DNA of 64,000 nucleotides from Ligula intestinalis. Lineage: Eukaryota > Platyhelminthes > Cestoda > Diphyllobothriidea > Diphyllobothriidae. Positions 48,001 through 60,000 of the stretch are shown here, one piece after another; position 1 is the stretch's first letter; every line of letters starts with the position of its first letter. The DNA lies in assembly GCA_036362985.1 (NCBI GenBank), contig JAYGXS010000001.1, positions 38,869,572 through 38,933,571 on the forward strand. Reading direction: 5' to 3'. A model generated the notes under the pieces. That model made no database searches and was not told where the DNA came from. It was given only the letters and a program-made list of their open reading frames with translations. The position numbers and the translations under genes are program-made.

Positions 48001-51000
48001 CCGCCTCGCGGTTGAGGCTCGAGTGAGAGCTCCAATGGCAACATGGACGGGCGAGTGTGTCCTCTAACAGATCGGTGTACGCATATCTGCTACTGTGTAT
48101 CTCCGATCTAATACCGGCAAGACTGCGAGCAGGTAGCTCAATGGTTAAGATGTTTGCAGCTGAGCGGAGAGACGCGAGTTCGAAACTCGAGTGTGGCAGC
48201 AAGTTCAGCGGCAACGCTGAAGTTGGGTATCGCTAGCTGACGATGGCTAATGAGCCAGGAATGCCCACTCTAGTGTCCCATGTCTTTGTCGGTAATGTCC
48301 TTCTGCCTATACTCCCATGCGTAAGAGCTGCTATGGGTGTGCTGGCTGATAAACAAGGATCTTCTTCCTGCTGTTCAGACACCGGCCCCAGCTAGGAATA
48401 ATTCTACACCGATAAAATAAAATAAGCGTAGGGATTTCGTTTAGACCGATGACAAGATCCTTCCAAACACAAACATTTAGCGACTGCAGAACCCGATCGA
48501 ACAACTGGCTGAGAAAAGCGTCTTGAGTAATCTCGATGAGGAAATGTTGATGGCACAGTTGAGAAACCTGTATTCACAGACACTGTACTCATAACCACAA
48601 CTTGAATCCTTTCGTGCTCTATCACGATTCCACCGGTAGTCACGCACTACCCGTTCGACGCCCTATCGGGTTAACTGCACGTAGGAGTGGAGTCCGACCT
48701 GTCGGCCCGACCGCCGTCAAGGGCGAAGTCTACTGTGGAGTGAGCGCAGTACCAAGGACGTGCGTGTGGATTGGTTTGTAAACTTTTGCAGCAGTCTTAC
48801 TTACATACCGGAGATGAACGCTCGCTCGGGTGTCTTACAGATCAGGTCAGATGAAGTTAAGGACGCGGGTAAGCTTATATTCCCATCTGTTAGGCTTGTT
48901 GCAAAAATAGGATGCATTTCAGCTATTGATACAAGTATAGGGATACGTTACAGTAGTCGCCGGTTATTAAGCCCACCTCGGGCCCAGACCAAATTGGGCT
49001 CTATAAGCGGCGGGCGCACTAACCGGAGAGTCCTAGTTCTTGATTGGCAAACGCAGGATAGGCACTATACATTACATAATATTACGCATTATGTGGAGAG
49101 GTTGGTTATGTACAAGAAAAGAATGCTGTTTGTCTGTATTTTACGTAATGACACAAACAAAGAAAAATGATTTGCGACACGTTTAAAAAAAGCGGTCTAG
49201 GGTCAGTTGTTTTGGAGGAAACTTCACTCGCAAGTGCTCTTTGATGTCCTTCTCCAGACACCAGAGATCATCGAATTTTGTGAAATCTGATGCCTGTAGA
49301 CCGCGTTACAGAGTGTAGAATGATAAATAGAATTAACACTCCTATCAGTGGCATACGACCTCTAGCAGCAGCATCCTAGCCCAAACTTAGTAGAATGTGA
49401 CACAGCCTGATGGATAGAGTCGAGAGGGCGGAAACCAAGGCAAGCCCTGATGAGCTCTGGGCCTCAAATATGTATTTACTCGGAATAGCCTAAACCCAGA
49501 TTCACACTAGTGGGGAAGGAGCCCTAGCGTGATTGTTAATCCGCGTCACCTCTGACTAATACTACCGTCAGAAATAGTGCCAATACTACTAAGACTCGGC
49601 TGCACTGCTAGTTGGAAGTGATACAAATGGTGGTAGCCGTATTAGTCTCGGCCTCTTCAGGCTTGCCTTGACACCTACTGAAGGTGAGTGAATGTAGGTA
49701 ATACGATAGTACCCGCACAAAGTCTACTCTCACTGAAGATTAAGTTAGGCGGTGTTTCTGGCTTGCATTGGAGAAAGCGCCCAACGCCGGACATATTGTG
49801 AAGGTGGGGAGTGCGTTTGACGCTAACTACGCCTGTTGTAACTTTAAAGCTATCCCCCTGTGACCAGTCACCATCACTACACCAACCTATTGATGCATAT
49901 GGTGGACTTCATCGAAGTCGATGGTCCAAAAATCACAATCATCATCAGACTTTTGCAGCGGCCATTGCACTTGCTGCCCCTTGATACATACCAGGCTCCG
50001 ATGGTAAGGCGATCGGGGGTGAAATCGGACGAAGTGGCCGGCAAAATTAAACATTCCATCCACGCGTTCCGGACACGTGACCGGATCCAGATTACCATAT
50101 TACACCTCCTGGCCCTTCCATCACGGTAAACCACCACCGACCATAATTCGACCGTCGAGTCCAAAAATTTCCACAATGTACTCCACAACTTGACGGTGCA
50201 AGGAAGCGCGCATGGATAATTTTAAGTGGTAGTAGACCAAAGGCGGGACTTGACGCACGTGTTTGGCGCAGCCGGAGCCGACCTCGCCGACCTAGATCCC
50301 ACGGGGTAGGAACCAACACCAACACCACCCCCACCGCTACCACCAACAAAAAACAACCCAAATTATTAAAATTACCAATGCGCAGTTATGGAGGGGGAGG
50401 AGATAGTCTCAAAAACGCCCTAATAGTGACAATCAAAACAGTCCAACACAACAAAAACAACAACAAAAACAACAAAAACAAAAACAACAACAGCCACATG
50501 AATATATAACGATAAGTAAAATACTGACGTTAGGGAGGCATATAAGAGGACAGGCTCACCGAGAGGTTTGAATACTCAAAAGGCTGGCCATCCAGTCCGC
50601 CTTCTCCTCCGGACTCGGGGCCTCAAACCAGATGCGTTGAATGTTCGCGCCGGGGGGTAACGAGGGCTCCACCGTAGCCTCCGCAGGGCCGGTGAGTGTG
50701 TTGCCAGCCACCGAACAACAACCGGTGTCATTGGAGCCCACACTGGAGGAAGGCGAGGTCACAGCACCGGGTTCGAGAGCGGACCCCACGGCAGTAGTGC
50801 CGGCAGTCTGCACTGCGGGGGTGGCAGAGAAGGATGCGACATTCCGCACTTCAACAAACTCAACACAAAACGAATTGTGTTCCGTGGCTGGGTGTAAATG
50901 CGCAGTTGAAGAACTTCGACTGGAAGTCGTCCAACTAAGACCTAATTATAAAGGCAGATAGGGTGCGTCAGAACGGACCAGGAGATAACCTAGCTGCTAG

Positions 51001-54000
51001 CATAGTTGACTCGAAGTTAGGCTACTCTCCTCATCTTTTAAGTCATTTCTAATTTGATTGCCCAGGTAGATACCTACGTGGCGTGACTGGGGTAACATAC
51101 AGTCAGTGACTGGTATCCTGAAATTTTAATCAAAATTCTTCAATGCGTTTTCGATTAGAAAGGAAATTTGAAGCATTTTTTCCCTCGTGCAAATTTGAAG
51201 ATCATGTAAACAGCAAAATTTATTGGATCCATTAATTTCAAGAGAGCTGCTGCTCACAGCGTTTAACTTTCTGACGTTATTGATTGCCTCTTGGTCATTT
51301 CTTGTGACCTTGCTGTTTGTATCGATTTTTCTGTATGAATGCAATCTGTATTTTCTTTTAATTGATTCACTTTATGCAACGAGAGTAAGCAACTGATGAG
51401 CTCTCTCGAAATTAATGGATCCAAGAAATTTTGATGCTTACACGATCTAGAAAGTTATATTACTGATCAGCATGTTTAATGCTCCAAAAATATTTCAGAT
51501 ACACCAGGATTGCGGCTTTGTAATGCACCTTTGAGCAGCCTGCGAAAACCACTCGGTAAAAAATGCTTGCTTATTTAATACGCATGCTGCGCGTTTATGC
51601 TCTCGTAACTTTACTGGTGTTAGTTCTCTGAAGGATAAATTGTGGACCAATGTCTCGTCACGATCCTGTGTAGTTGGACATAATTTTTTTTGGAATTTAC
51701 CTGCCAATTCCTTATCTCGCCTGGATCGTAGTTCACCGGCTCGATTGGCGATCACTCGTTCCAGTAGTAAAAAGCCACACTCTCCCAACACCTCTGAACA
51801 CTTTGAAATAATTTAGTTAAGTATCCGCGATATTTTGTGCGGCCGCAAATGACAGTCATGGATAAGTGCCCGGATCATTCGCCTGCCCTGTTGACCCATT
51901 GCTTCACTAGTCCTGTGGCCACCGTAGGACTGATGAGAGCCTAAAGACGACGGTATACCGAAAGGCAACCAACACACGTCGGGTACTGAGCTACAAAAGT
52001 AAGCATCCATTGTGCCATAAAGGCAGCTGCGCGCGAACTCTCTGCAAAAGGGTAAAAACGCAATGCATCGAGGCAGGTGACAAAGCGGCAGAACTTAATT
52101 ATCCTCGGCCGATGTTCACCACAAACGGTTACTCTCGCCACTTCCTAGACTGCAGCAGAGAACCAAAACGAGCTATAGGACCAGCGATGGAACCACCGAG
52201 AATGTGGCGGGCAATGCGATACATCGAGCATGTTTCCGAACCAGTTGCTCGTCTGTTACAACCACTGGGGATCGGCGTGACCCACAGACATGAGACAACA
52301 ATAAGACGATTAGTCCTGAGACCAAAGGCCACTCTGTCCGTCGGAGAAACAGCAAACTTCGTCTATTGCGTACACTGCAGTTACTGTGAGGCAAACTACA
52401 CTGGGAGACTAGAAAGTGACTATAGAGCCGCATGAGCGAACACGCAAAGGGATTGAGAAGGATGGATTAACTCTCTTTGGTGGCGGAAAATTGTGCAGTC
52501 TCTGAACACACCTTCAATTTTGAGGACGCTGAAAGCCTAGGCTGAGGCAATGACCAAACAGGCAGAGAAACACCTGAAGCATGGCAGACCGCAACATCAA
52601 CCGCCGTATGATGCTCTTAGCGGCTTACCAGGCCTTACGCGTGCGGCTTAACCAATGAAATCACCGGCAGGAAGTCAGACGTGTCGCGACCATTAGCAAC
52701 CTCAAACCGAGCCAGAATACAGACGTGCGGGAACCGTGGGGAACATGAACCAACAAGACCTCCCGTCGGGCTTGAACGAAAAGGCACATGACAACGGTCT
52801 GTGCATAAACACTGATGTCGGGATTCATCATTCCGATAATAAAGACACTCGTACGGACGCAGTAACTACTGCCGAGACGAACGCGGGTAGATGCAGACGG
52901 GGGACGAGAGCAAGACATGCGGGCCTTCCACAACAAACGCACACAATGCAGACAAGAGCAATGACTGTTGCCATCCCAACACCGCCCTCCCCCTCCGACG
53001 AGGTGAGGGTGAAAACACTGGCCAGCAGGACGACGATAGAACTCCACACGCCTCCCCCCCCCCCCATCCGGCATCAATAGACGCAGAGCCGAAGAGACGC
53101 CAGTTTGACACCTGTAAATACTGTGAGGCGCGTAAACAACTCACCTCCAACGATACAGTCTGTATGCTTTCGAAACGTCAGGATATTTAACCTATTAGTT
53201 CCGTGATCGTCTCTTCTTCTCCATTATACACCGGGACACGAATTTCCGCTTCAATCAGCAATATAGATGCATACATAGATGTTATATATATGGGGTATTA
53301 CTTGGGGTTGGGTATGACCGGCTGACGACGGCTAATAAGCCAGAAATGGCCATTCCATTCTTGTCTTTTGTCTGTACCGTCATTCTGACAGAAGAATAGA
53401 CTGTTAGTTACAGCGATCGAATTTCCTGCACGTCAACTACAGCGTGGAATTCGTCTTCTTACTTTTATTGCTAGCCCTCATCCCCTCCTGTCCCCCAGTG
53501 CGAGTCTTCATTGGTCATTAGCAACATTGCCTGACTGATTCTTTCCGTATATGTGCATGTGACCGAAAAGGTCACCGGGATGCCGTAATGTCTGGTGACA
53601 ATGCGAACAAGTACATCCGACCAGACTGGTGGTGGTGGTGGTCGGAACTGGACTAAACATAAAGCCTCAGGGACAGACACGCATGTGTGCAACACGCTTG
53701 GGTGGTTTTTTTGAAACAACAGCGTCGGGAATTTTGCGGGTTTGACTCCCCAACGAATGGTCCTGCAATGCACGATAGAGATAGCGTACTTTGGTTCCGG
53801 GTGAATAAACATGTGCCGCCGGCCGTATTCCACAGGAGATGGTACACCACCTGAAGATCGAATTCGCGACCTGTTGATTAAAAGTTCAACACTTCAACAT
53901 TCGAACTAGTGACTTGTTCCTCATCTGTGGAGAAACAGGACACAGGAAGAATCTAAGCGTGAGACGCAAAGCGGGGGGGGGCAGAAACTATTATTGTTTT

Positions 54001-57000
54001 TCCGCCGAACGAAGAATTGCCAGGTTAGTTAGTCAAACAAAAATTGAGCATCAAAAGGCGTCAGCTCAGTTACGGCTGAAGTGAAGAGGGGGCAACCCAA
54101 AAAGCGTGGAACTTTCCTCAGATGTTATTATCAGTTTCTAGACAAGAGAGCGTCATCCGATCACTTGTACCATCATCCATAGTATGTGACAGGACAAAAC
54201 ACTAATCTGTGAAGCTACAGCACATTTTAGATCCCTGGTCATGCGAATGATCCAATAACGATCTGTCTGTTTAACGAGAAAGGTTGCCATTCAGTCGGAA
54301 TTATACAGTCGATACATAGGGGAAGAAGTAGCACCCATAGACGCTCCTTCGGTATTTTGGATGAAACATGGACTCATTGACTTTCAGAATAAAATGCTTT
54401 GTCTTTTCAATCGTTGGCATACCTGTGAAAAGGGATGTATTACCAAGAAACAAAATGGTCCCGTTTTTCGATTTCAGCGACTTTCACTAAATACGAAAGC
54501 AAAAGGGCCGTGCGTGGCACCCCTGGATTTTAATTCACATTAAATCTGCCACGCCCTTTCTGTCAACGTATTTGCGACAAAATCAATTTGCCGAATGGCC
54601 TTTTGATGCAAGACAGAGTATGCACATTGCGTTTCGAGTGAATAAACAATTGCCGCCGGCAGTAGTCTGATCAAAACGTCGACCTAACGAAAAGCGATTA
54701 AAGGCGGTGTTGGAAGACACCGAATTCTCCCGTTGACGCTTAAACGCGAGTAACCAATCACATTGATGTTGTCGGCTTTAAAGAATAGCCCGTCATTTGC
54801 TCGACGCAAAATAACAGCAACGAACATCAGTAAGTAGAGAAAACGGGCACAGATTACGAATTCGCACTATGAGAAGTTCGATCTAATTCTTCAGCTCCTC
54901 AGACGGATGGATTGTGTTAGCAACATATTCCGACACCGGATAACTCGAACAAACGGTCCGGAGGTTCCAGGGGGGAGGCAGAGTTAAATGGCAATTTCGC
55001 AGAACAAACACGAAAAATGTTTGAATGTGAGTTAAGAGGGGGAAAGGAAAGTACTGTTGTCTTGAAAGAGTTTAAGCAGGATATACAGAGAAGACACACT
55101 CACCTCCTTGTGACCGCGTAGTATTTTGGTGAAAACTATCTGAAGAATTGTAGTAGATCGACTCAAGAGGAGCGTCGCAAAATGTGTAGGTTTGAGGACT
55201 CGGTGGAGTAGGGCTGGTACAATCGATCACATGGATGAGATCGAGGGGCAGCCGGCGTTTAATGCGAATCGTCGATGGAGCAGATGAGGGAGCAAGAGTG
55301 GTTCGTCGTTCCGTGCGTTTGCACATCAACATACAATTGGTGAACAGGTAGACATGGCGCTCCGAGGCGTTCTTCATCGACTCCTCACGCACCAACAGAC
55401 GACCCTCTGAGTGCGAGGCAAAAAGCGTACATTATAACAGTAGGTAGTCTATATAACAGTTAGATAAGCATAAACTAGTTTTACTATAACTCCTTGGCGC
55501 AAGGAGTCAGCTACGAAGAGAGAGAGAGACACCCTTTAGGACATTTATTCGTTAGACTTCCTTATATGCGGCCCTTGTGAAGCTCTATTGACAAGTTCGC
55601 ATAAATACCTTGTTTTGTCTCACAAGAAGTCGTACACCGTAGCGGTCAATCGACGGGATTGGGCTTTGTGGCTACAGTTTCTGAAAAAGCTTAAGGTTTG
55701 GGCCCGGCTACAATTAGATCACATGAAAGTTTTAGCAAAAATATGCACTTTGTTTTACTCAGACAGGAAGTTTCAGCTTGCATTTGAATGTCTGGTAGGC
55801 CTTTTCACGCACATATTATACCTGAGTGTCACTTAAGAACGCGCACAACTGGAGGCTAGACAATACATCACCAGCCCGTTAGGATCCTACATCGGAAATG
55901 CAGAGCGGGCTCTTCAAATCGGGTCGCCATTTTTTTCCTCCTACTTTTTCCATGTAAATTTTCTTATATATACGTTGGTTGGCCTACTTTGCCCATTAAA
56001 AACCGATTTTTATCCCTCTTTGTTTATTTGAACTACAATGAGGTCATGGGTGCACGAAGCTAGCGCCGTTTTGAAAGCAAATCAATTTGGTCTATATTTG
56101 ACGAACTTTCCAAGGATATTTTTCCACGACGTCGACAATTGCAGCCAGTGATGACTATGGTTTGCCTTTGATCTCCCGCTGTTGTAATTTTGTGCACCTA
56201 ATTTTATCCCTTTTCAATTGAGGACGTTTCTGCTAAAAATTTTGAATGATATTTTCAAAATAAAGCGTATCTCCCTCTCGCTCTCTCATCAGTTTACGGA
56301 TTCCGGTGTATATAGCGACCAAAAACCCCAATCGTCTAGGGCTTGCAAGAGCAGCGGGTATACACAAATTACACAACTCATACGCGACGTACATTCTGCC
56401 CAAGCAGGTAGCAGCCCCTGGGTGAACCCGCGGAACCCTTCTACCAACCGCCCTCTTGCACGGTCTCAGCAGAACGCCTGACAATTTTGGTTTTCTGACT
56501 GTTCACCTCAATGTGACCTTCCGGAAGGGTGTTTGAGCTGACGCATTCCCATGGATCGGCGTACGCCTTCCAGCTCAAGGCTTGCCGCCGGCGTAAGACC
56601 ACACAAACGTGCAAATTGGGAGACCGGTCGTTAGTCCTCCCTGATAACCCACCTAGAGTAGAAGTAAACCGTTCGTGCACTAGTCTACGCGAACGTCTAA
56701 ACATCTCTGTAACCTGTAAGCAGTGGTAGGAGTCAGAACACTACAATCATCAGATCGACTTCCAGGTTGTTGGTAAAAGGTAGAAAAAGCACCAGTGGGA
56801 GGGATTTAACGTGCACGGAACTCTGACTTGCTGTTGTCTCAGGCGTCGGTGGCCACTGGCGAGGTCAGGGTTAGTGTTGACTGCGTCCAGTCAAGCCTAA
56901 GAGAGTGTGAATGTGTGTGAGAGAGAGATGGTAGCTGCAGTCGCCGTGAGGCGAGTTAAACTAGAGGCAACCGCGACTGGTTTCGACACGTATGTGTGGG

Positions 57001-60000
57001 TGCGGGAAAGTTGGTCAAGGGTCTTCAAGTCAGTGAGTCGGAAACAGTCGTACTTGTACTTGTTACGGCTGTAATCATGCCTGATCTAGCCGGCCTCAAT
57101 GATGTCACGGATGTTAACCCTCCCTGCGTGACGATTGGCGGCAGCGGATCTGGAGAGCTCCACCCAGTCTCTTCTCCAGCGACGGAGACCGAAGATAGAA
57201 TGTCCAATAACTGCTTTCATTTCTAGACAGACGTTGTCGAGCCAAGTCTTCAGTTGTCCTCCTCTTCGACGTTTCCAGGTGGGCTGCGGTGCCGGGTCGG
57301 AGGTAGCATAGCTTAGCTCGTGGAGCGGACGACGGAGAACGTGTCCAAACCACCTCAGTTGCTTTTCTTGAATGGCCTGAGATATCCTCGCGATACGATC
57401 GCAGCGGGTGCGAACTGTTTCATTCGAGATGAACTCGCTATACTTAACTCACAGGATGGTCCTCAAGCATCGGTAGTCAAAGACCTCCAGTCTTCGCTCA
57501 TCTTCAGCGCGCACAGCCCAGCATTCATATCCATAGAGGAGGACTGACTGGATGAATGCACGGTATACCCGAATCTTCATGGCCTTGGAGATGTCGCGTC
57601 AGACCCATAGGCGCTTTCGAAGGACTGAAAAAATCCAGCGAGCAGCTGGGTTTTCTCAATACAGTAGTCGCCGGTTATTAAGCCCACGGTTAATAGGCCC
57701 AGCCATTTATTAAGCCCAAATCAGCTTGAGACGGAATTTTTCATAGCAAAATCCGCCGGCTAATAAGCCCAGTCGCCGGCTACAAAGCCCAGTTAGCCAA
57801 CAGGATAGAGTCTACAGGCATCAGATTTCACAAAATTCGACGATTTTTTGGTGCCTGCAGAAGGACATCAAAGAGCACTTGCGAGTGAAGTTTCCTCCAA
57901 AACAACTGACACTAGACCGCTTTTTTGTACCTGTTCAAATTTTCTAGTTTGCAATGTTATGGCCCTGAAGATTATTTGCCAAAAAGTATACTTGGCCTAA
58001 CAAATTAACTTTTAAAGTTAAAAAATGGGAATATTCAACGAATTTTTGTTATTGCTTAAAATACAGACAAACAGCATTCATTTTTTGTACATAACCAAGC
58101 TCTACACATAAAACAGTACGTATGTAATGCATAGTGCCTATCCTGCGTTTGTCGATCAAGAATTAGGATTCCCCGGTTAGTGCGCCCGCCGCTTATTAAG
58201 CCCAATTTGGTCCGGGCCCGAGGTGGGCTTAACAGCCGGCGACTACTGTACTTCGAAACAGCCGCCTGCGAAGACACATGACGTTGAGGCAATGGACATT
58301 GAACAAGGAAGCCGTACAGAATATTTGGCTGTCCGTCACAAACGTAAAACAAGTGTTTCTGAGAGACAGAAGGAAACACCCAACTTTGTAACCAGAAACT
58401 ATAGGTAGGCGTCACCGCTCCTCCCCCCTCAACCACAGCCCCTACAAGGTGAATCACGACTTACTTCGGTTTTTAGGGATTGGATAGCTATGATTGACCT
58501 AAGGTACAATCTTCCGGCCCAAAGGCAACAGCACACACACTACAGCTGCGAGCAAAATCCGTCTGCCAGTTTTTGCAATTGTAGACGACAACCCAACAGT
58601 CGGGATGAATGAGGCTGCTTTACTCCGACACAGTTAATCGCATAAGAACTCCTAGCTTGCAGCTGAAGTACAGCTAATTGACAATATATATGCAGAACTG
58701 GTCATCCTAGTTTATCCGTTTCTCACCTAGTGCCTGTTTTCGCTGTTTGAGTGGACAAAGCAGTATGCAGGCAGCCCTCCATCCAGGGTCTTATAGAGTG
58801 AGGGATTGGCGGCAGCGTTTTTTAATACTGTGTACGTTTGGACCTTACAGGCTCCGAAAATAGCGCGTGAAGGACGTCCTTAGCTGCGCGGCGCATCATC
58901 ACCTTGCGGAAAGATCATGTGTCTCGCGCTGGCCTGGCACACGCATCCAGCGCAAGCTGACCGCGTGCACTGGATGCGTGCGCGCGGTTGCCCTCGCGAC
59001 CCTGGGAATCCAGGGTGCGTGCACGTGTGCGTTTGTACGAAGTGCGCACGGAGCGGGCAAACAGCAACGGGGCTAGTCCCGGCTTGCCGGTGTGAAAGGC
59101 GCGGGCGCTAAGCCAAGGCGGCCGGGAAAGCAAAGATGCATGAGGCCGTAGGCAATGGGAATGACAGAGGTTAAAGGCAAAGCATTCGGTGGCGGGGAGG
59201 TGGCGACAAGATTACTTTGGTCGCCGGGCTCGAGGGTTAACTCGGTACGCGGATAAACAAACTCACGGGGTGGGTGGGGGGGGGGGGGGGGGGGGGGGGT
59301 GGAGGGGAGCATGAAGTCGCCGAAAGTACGCTTTCTGGCCGAAACCACGGAGACCATTTCTGTCAGGAAAACAGCCTAGAAATATCTGAAAGTTATGAGC
59401 AGAAGCGAGCAGCGATCACGGCAGCTCGACAAGCTAACACGTAGAGTAAGATACGTGTACAACATGGTCGGTTATTTAATACTAAAGGGTGGACTCTAAA
59501 CGTTATTAAAAGTTTTATTAATTGTGAAGCTAATCAAGACTTGCAATATTCTAAAGCTGGGAATAGCGCAACGTGCGAAGAAAAGCTATTACTTGATAGC
59601 TTCGCCATAGAAAAACGGTAATAAAACCCTTCACAAGCTAATTGAGCAGCTCTGTAAGTCACAAGGCCCTAAAACGTTGGAACAAGAGGAATTTGACCGC
59701 TTGGCCCGAAGAGTCGACACAAAAACAAAACATGTGTGGTGTGAAAGCTAAGTAGATCTGAGTAGGAGAACAATATTAATTGAAGACACGCGGTTAGGGA
59801 AAAACACGAGGTTTTCGCTCATTAGGCAATTCTTGGTTACAAGGCTAGGGAGTCCTAACCAGTGAACTACTTCGAAATAAACAATGCTCAGTGAGATCAG
59901 TTGCCAGCCTCTTTATTCAAGGCTGGTCGCAATTTTGTGCAGGGACGTAACGTCTCGCTAGCTACACCTCAAAAGCCTCATAATTCATAGGGAGCAGACC

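Larger units (their letters stand above)
56720..58345 (+). repeat. Composite repeat R interrupted by an RTE insertion
   Basis: The family sequence (CAATCATCAGATCGACTTCC ... GAGTCGGAAACAGTCG) breaks off at 57043 and resumes at 58255 (GAAACAGCCGCCTGCGAAGA). The intervening 1.2 kb is RTE plus MITE. Confidence 0.75.

Noticed and set aside
47918..48214. Minus-strand frame of 98 codons as an SOS linker exon
   Set aside because: It overlaps a SINE with A and B boxes and shows no SOS similarity.
50092..50361. Minus-strand frame next to an SOS exon
   Set aside because: It falls in an interspersed repeat and has no PH or REM motif.
58867..59133. GC-rich overlapping frames
   Set aside because: Frames are open in several phases because of GC-rich low-complexity sequence; no motif.
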